A stretch of DNA of 64,000 nt from an uncultured Subdoligranulum sp. Its GTDB lineage: Bacteria; Bacillota; Clostridia; Oscillospirales; Ruminococcaceae. The notes below the pieces were generated by a model that was not told where the DNA came from, made no database searches, and saw only the letters and a program-made list of their open reading frames with translations. Positions within the stretch are counted from its first letter, which is position 1; the number at the start of each line of letters is the position of its first letter. The stretch spans positions 62,001-126,000 of the forward strand of contig UQZO01000006.1 of NCBI GenBank assembly GCA_900545545.1, written 5' to 3'. Shown one piece after another: positions 1 through 8,110 of the stretch. The position numbers were made by a program, and so were the translations under genes.

Positions 1-2
1 GT

Positions 3-818
3 GACGTGCAGTTTGCGGTCGATAAAGCTCCTGCAAAGCCGGGTGAGGTCGTACTGTCGGTGAAAGACATGCGCGTGCCCAGCCACGTCCACAAAAAGGA
101 TGCCGTACGCGATGTTTCCTTTACCGTTCGTGGCGGCGAGATCGTCTGTCTGGCCGGTATTGAAGGCAACGGTCAGACGGAATTGATTTATGGTCTGACC
201 GGCCTGGAAAAGGTGACCCAGGGAACGATCGTGCTGGATGGTAAAGATATCACCCATGCCAGCATTCGCCAGCGCTCCAAGGATGGCATGAGCCATATCC
301 CGGAGGATCGCCACAAACACGGTCTGGTTCTGGATTATTCGCTGGAAAACAACATGGTTTTGCAGCGTTATTGGGAACCGGAGTTCCAGCAGGGCGGTTT
401 CATTAAGAAGGGCGCCGTGCGGGAATATTCGGACCGCCTGATCAAGCAGTATGATGTCCGTAGCGGTCAGGGCAGCACAACGATTGCCCGCAGCATGTCC
501 GGTGGCAACCAGCAGAAAGCCATCATTGCCCGCGAAATTGACCGGGAACCCAAACTTTTGGTGGCGGTGCAGCCTACCCGCGGCCTGGACGTTGGCGCTA
601 TTGAGTATATCCATAAGCAGATCGTAGCTGAGCGGGATCGCGGCACGGCAGTCTTGCTGGTAAGTCTGGAATTGGATGAGGTCATGAATCTTTCCGACCG
701 CATTCTTGTTATGTACGAGGGCGAGATCGTCGGTGAGTTCGATCCCAAGACCACAACGGTACAGGAACTTGGCCTGTATATGGCCGGTGCAAAAAAGCAG
801 GGGAAGGAGGCACAGTAA
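3..818 (+). CDS. Nucleoside ABC importer, ATP-binding subunit (3' part only)
   Basis: This is the C-terminal half of a two-cassette ATPase that powers nucleoside uptake (NupO/YufO type). The gene enters from before the window; the frame is open from the first bases, so no true start is visible. The second ABC domain shows a degenerate P-loop (GIEGNGQTE), the signature MSGGNQQK and PTRGLDVGA. Just before it the usual Walker B Asp-Glu is replaced (VAVQPTRG), as is normal for the second cassette of this family. Two permease genes follow directly, and a pyrimidine-nucleoside phosphorylase comes next, which supports a nucleoside rather than a sugar substrate. The substrate itself is inferred. Confidence 0.85.
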   Translation, partial: DVQFAVDKAPAKPGEVVLSVKDMRVPSHVHKKDAVRDVSFTVRGGEIVCLAGIEGNGQTELIYGLTGLEKVTQGTIVLDGKDITHASIRQRSKDGMSHIPEDRHKHGLVLDYSLENNMVLQRYWEPEFQQGGFIKKGAVREYSDRLIKQYDVRSGQGSTTIARSMSGGNQQKAIIAREIDREPKLLVAVQPTRGLDVGAIEYIHKQIVAERDRGTAVLLVSLELDEVMNLSDRILVMYEGEIVGEFDPKTTTVQELGLYMAGAKKQGKEAQ

Positions 819-821
819 CCC

Positions 822-1976
822 ATGAGTAAAAGCAAAAGCAATATGGGCCCCATGCTGCGGCAGAAAAGCAGCAGTGTGTTGGCAGCCCTGCTGTGCATCC
901 TGATCGGCCTTATTGTCGGCTTGATTGCATTGTTTATCATCAACCCTGAACATGCGTGGGAACAGGGCTTCCTTCGCATTATCCAGGGCGGTTTCTATGA
1001 CTTCCCGTACGGCGTAGGCAAAACGCTGACCAACTCTGCACCGCTTATCATGACGGGTCTTTCGGTTGCCTTTGCATTCAAGACGGGCCTGTTCAATATC
1101 GGTGCAGCCGGTCAGTATACGCTGGGCGCATTCGGTGCGCTGTACTGTGCGTTGATTCTGCACCTGCCCTGGTATGTTTGCCTGCTGGCATCGGCGGTAT
1201 TTGGTGCCGTATGGGGCGCCATTCCCGGTATTTTCAAGGCATACCTGAACATCAATGAGGTCATCACCTCCATTATGTTCAACTGGATTGGCCTGTATAT
1301 GGTCAACGAGATCATTTATGCCCGCGGCACCGGTGCCATGTACGATGCCAACAATACGCGTACCTGGAAGGTGGCGCAGACGTCTCCGTCTTCTGTGATT
1401 CCTTCCGGCGGTATGGCGGAACTGTTCCATACGCCGAGCACGACGATTTCTATTTTCCTGGCCATCGCGGCAGCTGTTCTGATCTGGGTTATTCTCGAAA
1501 AAACAACCTTCGGTTATGAGCTGAAAGCGGTAGGTCTTAACAAAAATGCGGCGCGGTATGCCGGCATTAACGAGAAAAAGAACATTATTCTTTCGATGAC
1601 CATTGCCGGTGCGTTGGCCGGCTTCGGTGCAGGCTTGCTGTACCTGTCCGGCGGTGCGGAGTGGAATCCTCTGAATACGACCAGCCTTCCGGCTATGGGC
1701 TTCAACGGCATTGCAACGGCACTGCTGGCGGCCTCTCATCCCATCGGAACGATTTTCTCGTCTGTCTTTATCTCCCACATCACGGTCGGCGGCAGCTTCC
1801 TGCCCACGAAATATTTCCCGGCCGAGATTGCGGATCTTATCTCCGGTATCATCATCTACCTGTGTGCATTCGCCATGCTGTTCCGTGGCGTAATCGCCAA
1901 GAAGCTGCATACCGACAAGAATACGCCCGATGCCAACGCCGAACCGGTGCAGAAGGCCAAGAAGGAGGGCAAGTGA
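822..1976 (+). CDS. Nucleoside ABC importer permease (NupP-like)
   Basis: A hydrophobic protein of 384 residues with about eight to ten membrane segments, of the BPD_transp_2 family that includes the BmpA-type nucleoside transporters. It forms half of the membrane channel with the next gene. The charged C-terminal tail (about residues 360-384, rich in Lys) is cytoplasmic by expectation. An AAGGAGG site 11 nt before the ATG supports the start, which lies 3 nt after the ATPase stop. Family membership is clear; the exact nucleoside is not visible from sequence. Confidence 0.85.
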   Translation: MSKSKSNMGPMLRQKSSSVLAALLCILIGLIVGLIALFIINPEHAWEQGFLRIIQGGFYDFPYGVGKTLTNSAPLIMTGLSVAFAFKTGLFNIGAAGQYTLGAFGALYCALILHLPWYVCLLASAVFGAVWGAIPGIFKAYLNINEVITSIMFNWIGLYMVNEIIYARGTGAMYDANNTRTWKVAQTSPSSVIPSGGMAELFHTPSTTISIFLAIAAAVLIWVILEKTTFGYELKAVGLNKNAARYAGINEKKNIILSMTIAGALAGFGAGLLYLSGGAEWNPLNTTSLPAMGFNGIATALLAASHPIGTIFSSVFISHITVGGSFLPTKYFPAEIADLISGIIIYLCAFAMLFRGVIAKKLHTDKNTPDANAEPVQKAKKEGK

Positions 1977-1977
1977 T

Positions 1978-2895
1978 ATGCTGCTGCTGATCAAATATAC
2001 GCTTCTGTATGGAATCGTGCTGATGCTGGTTGCCCTGGGCGGTATGTTCAGCGAACATTCCGGCATCATCAATATCGCCCTGGAAGGCATCATGGTTATC
2101 GGTGGTTTGGGCGGTGTTCTGACGGTGGCCATGCTGCCGAACACACTTCCTCCGCTGGTCATTGTCACTGTCTCCATTTTGGTGGCTGCGCTTTCCGGCA
2201 TGGTCTTCTCGCTGTTGCTGGCTTTCGCTTCCATCAATCTGAAAGCAGACCAAACCATTGGCGGTACAGCACTGAATATGCTGGCGACGGCCATAGCCAT
2301 TATTTTGGCCAAGAACTTTAACGGCTCTACCTCGTCCAAGATTAACTACACCAACAATGCATTTCTGTTCAAGATCGGGGATCTGGAGCTCAGTGTCTTT
2401 GTGCCGGTGGGAATTGTACTGCTGATCATCAGCTATATTGTGATGTACAAGACTCGCTTTGGTCTGCGCCTGCGTGCTTGCGGTGAGCATCCGCAGGCAG
2501 CGGACTCCGTGGGCATCAATGTCTACAAGATGCGCTACTGCGGTGTGCTGATCTCCGGCCTGCTGGGCGGTATCGGCGGCTTGGCCTATATCATTCCCAG
2601 CGTCCAGACCTGGAACTTTGAGGTGGGTGTTGCCGGTACGGGCTTCCTGGCACTGGCGGTTATGATTTTCGGCCAGTGGAAGCCGATTCATATCTTTGGG
2701 GCGGCAATGTTCTTTGCTGTGTTCAAGAGCCTGGCCAATATTGCGGATGCGACCTTCCTTTCCCAGCTGGGGTGGTCGTCCAACATCTACAACATGATGC
2801 CGTTCATTGCGTCTATGGTCATTCTGGCCTTCACCAGCAAGAACAGCATGGCGCCCAAAGCGGAAGGTATCCCGTACGACAAGGGCAGCCGTTGA
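1978..2895 (+). CDS. Nucleoside ABC importer permease (NupQ-like)
   Basis: The second permease (305 residues) of the nucleoside importer, with motifs such as NIALEGIMVIGG near residues 23-34 and GLRLRACGEHPQAADSVGI around residues 162-180, typical of this family's cytoplasmic loops. I chose the ATG at 1978 because GGAGG lies at 1963-1967, within the end of the preceding gene; the longer upstream reading frame has no ribosome site. The genes are 1 nt apart and presumably translationally coupled. The gene ends just before a hairpin terminator. Confidence 0.85.
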   Translation: MLLLIKYTLLYGIVLMLVALGGMFSEHSGIINIALEGIMVIGGLGGVLTVAMLPNTLPPLVIVTVSILVAALSGMVFSLLLAFASINLKADQTIGGTALNMLATAIAIILAKNFNGSTSSKINYTNNAFLFKIGDLELSVFVPVGIVLLIISYIVMYKTRFGLRLRACGEHPQAADSVGINVYKMRYCGVLISGLLGGIGGLAYIIPSVQTWNFEVGVAGTGFLALAVMIFGQWKPIHIFGAAMFFAVFKSLANIADATFLSQLGWSSNIYNMMPFIASMVILAFTSKNSMAPKAEGIPYDKGSR

Positions 2896-2914
2896 TTTGA
2901 TCTTTTGTATCCGG

Positions 2915-2948
2915 AAATGCCGTCTACGGGCGGCATTTCTCTGTTTTT
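2915..2948 (+). terminator. Rho-independent terminator after the nucleoside importer
   Basis: AAATGCCG pairs with CGGCATTT across an 8-nt loop and is followed shortly by five T. It ends the importer transcript just before pdp, so the phosphorylase may depend on read-through or on its own promoter. Confidence 0.75.
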
Positions 2949-2991
2949 GCCGCTTTTGCGGACGAACAACTCCTGAAAGGGGGCTACCACT

Positions 2992-4314
2992 ATGCGAATG
3001 TATGATATTATTGCCAAGAAACGTGATGGCGGAACACTGAATCGCGAAGAGCTGGCTTTTGCTGTAAACGGTTATGTTTCCGGTGACGTTCCCGACTATC
3101 AGATGTCGGCGCTGCTCATGGCCATCTACCTGCGGGGCATGACCGATGAGGAGACGGCGATTCTTACCGATGTGATGGCGCATTCGGGCGATATGGTCGA
3201 TCTTTCTGCCATCGACGGTGTGAAAGCAGACAAGCACTCTACCGGCGGTGTGGGCGACAAGACGACGTTGGTTATTGCGCCTATTGTGGCAGCCTGCGGA
3301 GTGAAAATCGCCAAAATGAGCGGCCGTGGTCTGGGGCATACCGGCGGAACCATCGATAAGATGGAGGCGGTTCCCGGTACGCGCACCAGCCTGACGCAGG
3401 AGGAATTCTTTCAGCAGGTCAATGAAATCGGCATCTCGGTCATCGGGCAGAGCGGCAAAATTGCCGTTGCGGATAAAAAGATGTATGCGCTGCGGGATGT
3501 GACCGCCACCGTTGGCTGTATCCCGTTGATTGCTTCTTCCATCATGAGCAAGAAACTTGCAGCAGGCTCTGACGCCATTCTGCTGGATGTAACGATGGGC
3601 GACGGTGCCTTTATGAAAGATCTGGACAGTGCCATTGAACTGGCGCGCCAGATGGTAGCCATCGGTACCGCACACGGCCGCAAGGTAGCTGCGCTTATCA
3701 CAGATATGGACAAACCGTTGGGGCGTAATATCGGCAATTCGCTGGAAGTGGCGGAGAGCATGACTGTCTTGCAGGGGAAAGGCCCCGCGGATCTGACCGA
3801 GGTGTGCCTGCAACTGGCAACCAATATGCTGATTCTGGCGGGCAAAGGAACGGAAGAGACCTGCCGTGCTATGGCGGAACAGGTGATTGCGGATGGCTCC
3901 GCGTTTGAGAAATGCTGCCAGATGTTTGCGGCCCAGGGCGGTGACATTTCGGTGCTGAAAGATCCTGAGCAGTTCCGTAAAGCCAGGTATAGCTATGAGC
4001 TGACGGCACAGCGCGAGGGTTACATCTACAAGAATGATGTCGAAAAGATCGGCAATGCCAGTGTGTTGTTGGGCGCAGGCCGTATCAAAAAGGAAGACAG
4101 CATTGATTTTGCTGCGGGGATCACGATGCATAAAAAGCTGGGCGATTATGTCAAGGTTGGCGAAAGTATCTGTACTTTTTATGCTGACGATGAATCGCTG
4201 TTTGCCGCGGCTGAAGAAATGTACCGTGGCGGCCTTGTGATTCGGGATGATAAGCCGGGTCTGCCGCCGCTGATCTACGCACGTGTCACGACGGATGGCG
4301 TAGAACGCTTCTGA
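2992..4314 (+). CDS. pdp: Pyrimidine-nucleoside phosphorylase
   Basis: Cleaves uridine, thymidine or deoxyuridine with phosphate to give the free base and (deoxy)ribose 1-phosphate. The 440-residue length fits the Pdp/DeoA family. Visible motifs are DKHSTGGVGDK (about residues 79-89), which belongs to the phosphate and nucleoside site, and SGRGLGHTGGTID (about residues 107-119). AAAGGGGG precedes the ATG. Its place after a nucleoside importer suggests that imported nucleosides are used as carbon and base sources; the product deoxyribose 1-phosphate can be handled by DeoB, encoded at 60.3 kb. Pdp and DeoA (thymidine-specific) cannot be separated safely by eye. Confidence 0.92.
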   Translation: MRMYDIIAKKRDGGTLNREELAFAVNGYVSGDVPDYQMSALLMAIYLRGMTDEETAILTDVMAHSGDMVDLSAIDGVKADKHSTGGVGDKTTLVIAPIVAACGVKIAKMSGRGLGHTGGTIDKMEAVPGTRTSLTQEEFFQQVNEIGISVIGQSGKIAVADKKMYALRDVTATVGCIPLIASSIMSKKLAAGSDAILLDVTMGDGAFMKDLDSAIELARQMVAIGTAHGRKVAALITDMDKPLGRNIGNSLEVAESMTVLQGKGPADLTEVCLQLATNMLILAGKGTEETCRAMAEQVIADGSAFEKCCQMFAAQGGDISVLKDPEQFRKARYSYELTAQREGYIYKNDVEKIGNASVLLGAGRIKKEDSIDFAAGITMHKKLGDYVKVGESICTFYADDESLFAAAEEMYRGGLVIRDDKPGLPPLIYARVTTDGVERF

Positions 4315-4322
4315 AAAAAGAG

Positions 4323-4362
4323 AAAAACCGTCGCTGCGGATGATTCCGCGGCGGCGGTTTTT
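4323..4362 (+). terminator. Terminator after pdp
   Basis: A long hairpin of AAAACCG-CGC-GCGG type arms with a few G-T pairs and a 6-nt loop, closed by a T tract. The A-run at the 5' side could also end transcription from the minus-strand gene next to it. Confidence 0.75.
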
Positions 4363-4366
4363 GACG

Positions 4367-4756
4367 TTATTTTCGACGCTTCAGCCAGAATACTTTGAAT
4401 TTTCCGTACCCATTCATCTTATCCTCGGCAAATCCCTCGGTCTTTACATACCGTTTGCGTAATCCGTCAAACTGTAAAGCATTTCCGCTTTCCAGTACAT
4501 CGGTCAGCATGCGGGGAAGCGCACTTCGCTGGCTTTCAAATTCCGGCTCTTTGTCCCAAAGGATTTTGCCGTCCTGGTCGAATCCGTGTGCCCAAACGCT
4601 GAATACCAGGCAGGCGGCTTCCCCATAGCAGTATCGCTCAAAGCGGATGCGGCCGTCCAGATAAAATAAAAGACAATCCCGGAAATGGGTTTCCATTTCC
4701 TTTTCATAGCGGCTTCCGCAGGCGGGACCGGCAAAATCGGCAGCGTTGGCGGTCAT
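4367..4756 (-). CDS. Hypothetical protein, 129 residues
   Basis: I do not recognise the family. The protein is soluble, acidic in the N-terminal half and rich in aromatic residues, with Cys at three N-terminal positions (about 13, 28 and 43) and a basic tail ending LKRRK. A GGGAGG site precedes the start, and a near-consensus promoter lies at 4789-4817. It is transcribed alone, between convergent pdp and the downstream end of the ABC transporter genes. It is very probably a real gene; its function is unknown. Confidence 0.65.
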   Translation of the reverse strand: MTANAADFAGPACGSRYEKEMETHFRDCLLFYLDGRIRFERYCYGEAACLVFSVWAHGFDQDGKILWDKEPEFESQRSALPRMLTDVLESGNALQFDGLRKRYVKTEGFAEDKMNGYGKFKVFWLKRRK

Positions 4757-4788
4757 AGTAGGTTTCCTCCCTGGTTGATATTGATACT

Positions 4789-4817
4789 ATTATACCGTCC
4801 AAGGTGAGGTTTGGCAA
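4789..4817 (-). promoter_or_regulatory. Promoter of the 129-residue gene
   Basis: On the minus strand TTGCCA is followed after 17 nt by TATAAT, which is a sigma-A type promoter about 32 nt before the start codon. Confidence 0.7.
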
Positions 4818-4828
4818 CCGAAAACCTG

Positions 4829-5563
4829 TCAGGATTTTACATCCCGTCTGGTAAGCAGCAGATTGGCAATCAGGAACAAAGCCAACAGCCAGACAATACA
4901 GGAAAGGCAGAAGGGCAGATAGTTGCCGGAGAGCACGTCGGTGCTTTTGTTGGAATTCATGCCGTATTGCATCAGGGCATAGGGCCAATAAAGCCCGCTG
5001 CCTTTGCTGGCGGCCAGCATACCGATAATACCGCCGAACAGGGAAACAAAAATAGGGATGGCGAAACTGCGGATCAGCATGGAAAGAATCAGCTGCAGGG
5101 CAACAACGCTCAATCCGCCCAGTACGCCGCGCAGCAAGAAACCGAGCGTTTCCAGGGGCGGCCAGCCAGGTAGGCCTGCAAAGACTTTGCCGCAAAAGCA
5201 ATACAGAAAAAAGATGAATAGCTGTGTCAGCAAAACCAGTTTGACCACGACAATGAACTTTGCCAGGAACAGAGCAAACGGACGTATCGGTGCCGACATG
5301 ATAAGATTCCAGTTGTGGCCCAGATGTTCCAGCCGCCAGAGATAAGAGGCGTAAATGGCGACCATGGCCGGGAAGAAGAACAGTGAGTAGAAAAGCGTAT
5401 GCTGTGTCCAAAGAGAATACCAGCTTGCGCTGAGAATTCCTAAGTTTCCCAGATAATTGACCGTGCCATAGGCTGCAGAAATCACCGGCAGCAGAAAAAA
5501 CAGCACCCAGATCGGGGAGGCGTGTAACTTTCGGTTTTCAGCGCGCATACAGCGTAACAACAT
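4829..5563 (-). CDS. ABC-2 type permease, lantibiotic-immunity-like (LanG/MutG type)
   Basis: A membrane protein of 244 residues with about six transmembrane segments and the N-terminal pattern of a short basic cytoplasmic helix (RAENRKLH) followed by a hydrophobic segment, as in SpaG/MutG and other ABC2_membrane_4 proteins. It is the last gene of an ATPase-permease-permease operon. Such transporters expel or detach cationic peptide antibiotics from the membrane and are usually switched on by an adjacent two-component system, which here is divergent (7391-9474). No lantibiotic structural gene was seen, so resistance to foreign peptides is more likely than self-immunity. Confidence 0.7.
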   Translation of the reverse strand: MLLRCMRAENRKLHASPIWVLFFLLPVISAAYGTVNYLGNLGILSASWYSLWTQHTLFYSLFFFPAMVAIYASYLWRLEHLGHNWNLIMSAPIRPFALFLAKFIVVVKLVLLTQLFIFFLYCFCGKVFAGLPGWPPLETLGFLLRGVLGGLSVVALQLILSMLIRSFAIPIFVSLFGGIIGMLAASKGSGLYWPYALMQYGMNSNKSTDVLSGNYLPFCLSCIVWLLALFLIANLLLTRRDVKS

Positions 5564-5566
5564 GGG

Positions 5567-6319
5567 TCATACCTCCTTTTCACGAATCGCATACCAGGTG
5601 CAGACAAAGAAGAACAGGGCCAGCGCGATACACCAGATCAGCAGCGGAATATTAAAATCCCGGATTCCGTATACCACAATATCGGTATCAGGATTCCAAT
5701 CGACCAGCTCATAGGTGCCCAAGGGAATGCAATAGCTCCACGGCACAAAATAACTGACGACAGGCGGCATGAATGCCGAGAATAATCCGACCAGTGAGCC
5801 GGTAATACCCACACATAGAGCAGGCAGAGGATTCTTTAGCAGGATGGTCAGCAGCAATTCCGAGAAAAACAGCATCAGGCTAACAACGCAGGTGCACACA
5901 AACCAATAAAGAATCTGCAAAAGGGACGGGGAATCCAGATAGCCGTTGTACTGCCCCAATAAAAGAACGCCGATCAGTTCCAACAGAACTATCAAAAAGA
6001 CCTCAGCGGTACCCAGCAAGGCTTTGGCGGTAAACAGGCTGCGGCGGCTTTGCAAAGTATACAGCAGCTTCGGAAAGTTGCCTTTGACTTCCACATCCCA
6101 TAACCGGCTGGCCAGCATGGCCATGCCTATTGGCAGCAAAACGGTGTTGATTACCGGCAATGTATAGAATAAAGCGTGGTAAGCGATGGAGCGGTCCGAG
6201 GCTCCGTCGGGGGCGGAATACCCGACCCACACCAGAACGGTAACCGGAATCAGCAGGCAAGCCAGAAGGTCGTGGCGGCGCCGTGCTTTTCGCCTTTCAG
6301 CACGCAGGCTTCTCAGCAT
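5567..6319 (-). CDS. ABC-2 type permease, lantibiotic-immunity-like (LanE/MutE type)
   Basis: A membrane protein of 250 residues with about six transmembrane segments and the same basic start (MLRSLRAERRKARRR) as its partner, which is typical of LanE/LanG pairs. The stop lies 3 nt before the next permease start and the gene begins next to the ATPase stop, so the three are one operon. The two permeases form a heterodimeric channel with the ATPase. The substrate is inferred from family and context only. Confidence 0.7.
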   Translation of the reverse strand: MLRSLRAERRKARRRHDLLACLLIPVTVLVWVGYSAPDGASDRSIAYHALFYTLPVINTVLLPIGMAMLASRLWDVEVKGNFPKLLYTLQSRRSLFTAKALLGTAEVFLIVLLELIGVLLLGQYNGYLDSPSLLQILYWFVCTCVVSLMLFFSELLLTILLKNPLPALCVGITGSLVGLFSAFMPPVVSYFVPWSYCIPLGTYELVDWNPDTDIVVYGIRDFNIPLLIWCIALALFFFVCTWYAIREKEV

Positions 6320-6320
6320 T

Positions 6321-7235
6321 TCAGTGCACCTCCTTGGAGTCGGTAAGACTCAGGAAGATTTCCTCCAAGGATTTTGTGTGGCGGGTCAACTCTACCACAC
6401 CGGCACCGGAATCGGCGATGGACTGCACCAGCCCTGCCGCCAGTTCGTCGCGCAAGGCCGGTAAGGTGAGGGTATCGTTTCTGGGCACAGCTGCGATACC
6501 GTTGGCGCGCAGAACGGGGAGGGCTTTCTCCGGTTGCAGCAGACGAAGAGTCAAAGCACCGCGGCTGTGGCGCTGCAGTTCTCGTAACGGTCCCTCGAAC
6601 AGCATATGCCCATGATTGATAATGCCCACCTGCTCGACCAGCTGTTCCATTTCACCCAGCAGATGGCTCGATACCAGAATGGTGGCGCCGGTGGCTGCGG
6701 GCATTTCGGCAAGCAGTGTCCGCATCTCCTGAATGCCCGCCGGGTCCAGCCCGTTGGTAGGTTCATCCAGAATCAGAAGTTTGGGATTTCCCAGCAATGC
6801 CATTGCAATACCCAGGCGTTGTTTCATGCCCAGCGAATACTGGCCGACCTTCCGGCTGCGATCGGCAGTCAAATGGACGACTTCCAGTACACGGGTAATC
6901 TCTTTATGGGAAACTCCCTTTAGGTCGGCTACGATTTGCAGATTTTCCTGCGCCGTCAGGTGCAAATAGCCGGAAGGGGATTCAATCAGACTGCCTGTCT
7001 GCCGCAGCAGCGCCAGGCGATTGTTCTCATTCAGTTTCTGGCCCAGCAAAAAGACGCTGCCTGCGGTGGGGTGAATCAGCCCCAACAACATTTTCATGGT
7101 AGTGCTTTTTCCGGCGCCGTTCGGACCGATAAAGCCATAAATGCAGCCCTGCGGAACATGAAGTTCCACATGGTCGACAGCTGCCTGTTTGCCATACGTT
7201 TTACACAATGCCTTGGTTTTAATTACGGTTTGCAT
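6321..7235 (-). CDS. ABC transporter ATP-binding protein, BcrA/LanF type
   Basis: An ATPase of 304 residues with Walker A GPNGAGKST, signature YSLGMKQRLG and Walker B LLILDEPTNGLDP, followed by a C-terminal extension of about 90 residues typical of the bacitracin/lantibiotic export family. I chose the ATG at 7235 because AAAGGAG lies just upstream; the longer reading frame from 7301 would run through the promoter region. It is the first gene of the three-gene transporter operon. The promoter presumably lies between here and the divergent regulator at 7391. Confidence 0.85.
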   Translation of the reverse strand: MQTVIKTKALCKTYGKQAAVDHVELHVPQGCIYGFIGPNGAGKSTTMKMLLGLIHPTAGSVFLLGQKLNENNRLALLRQTGSLIESPSGYLHLTAQENLQIVADLKGVSHKEITRVLEVVHLTADRSRKVGQYSLGMKQRLGIAMALLGNPKLLILDEPTNGLDPAGIQEMRTLLAEMPAATGATILVSSHLLGEMEQLVEQVGIINHGHMLFEGPLRELQRHSRGALTLRLLQPEKALPVLRANGIAAVPRNDTLTLPALRDELAAGLVQSIADSGAGVVELTRHTKSLEEIFLSLTDSKEVH

Positions 7236-7312
7236 GGTGTTCGCTCCTTTGCGTTGATTTTTGGTGACATCGATATCATACCTTGTGTACCTTAAAGGCA
7301 AAGAAAGCGGTG

Positions 7313-7329
7313 CTTAATTTTACATTAAG
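7313..7329. promoter_or_regulatory. Palindrome between divergent transporter and regulator genes
   Basis: CTTAAT and ATTAAG form a perfect 6-bp inverted repeat separated by 5 nt, in the 155-nt gap between the ABC transporter operon and the response regulator gene. A TATAAT at 7368-7373 may be the -10 element for the regulator gene. The palindrome is a candidate operator for the response regulator; this is inference from position. Confidence 0.4.
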
Positions 7330-7390
7330 AATGTTCCTGCGCCATAGCCGGAAAGAAGCGGGTGCGTTATAATAGGTGCGAGGTGAAATC

Positions 7391-8110
7391 ATGCAGACGA
7401 TTTATGACGCAAAACTGTTGTTGGTGGATGATACCCCCGAACTGCTTGCACTGCTGTGCGAGCACCTGCGTGCAGCCGGATATCATGCGATTACCACAGC
7501 GGCAGATTGTGCTTCTGCACGCAAAGCTTTTGAGACAAATCGCCCTGAACTGATGGTTCTGGATATCAATCTTCCGGATGGTGATGGCTTTGCGCTGTTT
7601 CGGCAGCTGCGTGCACAGGCGGATGTTCCGGCACTGTTTCTGTCGGCGCGGGATGCAGATGCAGACCGTCTGTTTGGGTTGGGGCTGGGCGCGGATGATT
7701 ACCTGACCAAACCGTTTTTGATGCAGGAGCTGCTGTTGCGTGTGCAGCATATTTTGCAGCGTGCCTACCGGGCTGAATTGCAGCGTGGTGCAGCGGGCCG
7801 TTTGCAGCTGGGGGCGCGAAGCGTTGAGCTTGACGATGCTTTGGTGCAGCTGCCGGATGGAAAGACGATCCCTCTGACGGCCACGGAACGGGCTTTGCTG
7901 CAAAAGCTGGCCGAAAACCGAGGGCACATTCTGACTTATGACACGTTGTATGCGGCGGTGTGGGGCCAGGATTATTACGGCTGCGAAAACACGCTGAATG
8001 TGCATATGCGCCATCTGCGGGAAAAGATCGAGGAGAATGCCAGCAAACCACGGTGGCTGGTAACTGTGCGCGGTATCGGCTATAAGCTGGCCGGGGAGGA
8101 AAAGCCATGA
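7391..8110 (+). CDS. Response regulator, OmpR/PhoB family
   Basis: A DNA-binding regulator of 239 residues: receiver domain (about 1-115) with the acidic pair DD near residue 14, the phospho-acceptor Asp in LMVLDINLPDGDG and the Lys in YLTKPF, then a winged-helix domain containing LTATERALLQKLAENRG and the C-terminal VRGIGYKL. The ATG at 7391 has AGGTG upstream. It overlaps the kinase gene by 4 nt. Being divergent from a lantibiotic-immunity-like transporter, it probably controls that transporter in answer to peptide antibiotics or envelope stress; the link is inferred. Confidence 0.9.
   Translation: MQTIYDAKLLLVDDTPELLALLCEHLRAAGYHAITTAADCASARKAFETNRPELMVLDINLPDGDGFALFRQLRAQADVPALFLSARDADADRLFGLGLGADDYLTKPFLMQELLLRVQHILQRAYRAELQRGAAGRLQLGARSVELDDALVQLPDGKTIPLTATERALLQKLAENRGHILTYDTLYAAVWGQDYYGCENTLNVHMRHLREKIEENASKPRWLVTVRGIGYKLAGEEKP

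Noticed and set aside
1852..4131. Open frame of 759 codons on the minus strand opposite nupQ and pdp
   Set aside because: It lies antisense to two well-supported genes, is rich in His, Gln and Arg with no domain, and is explained by codon bias of the genes below it.
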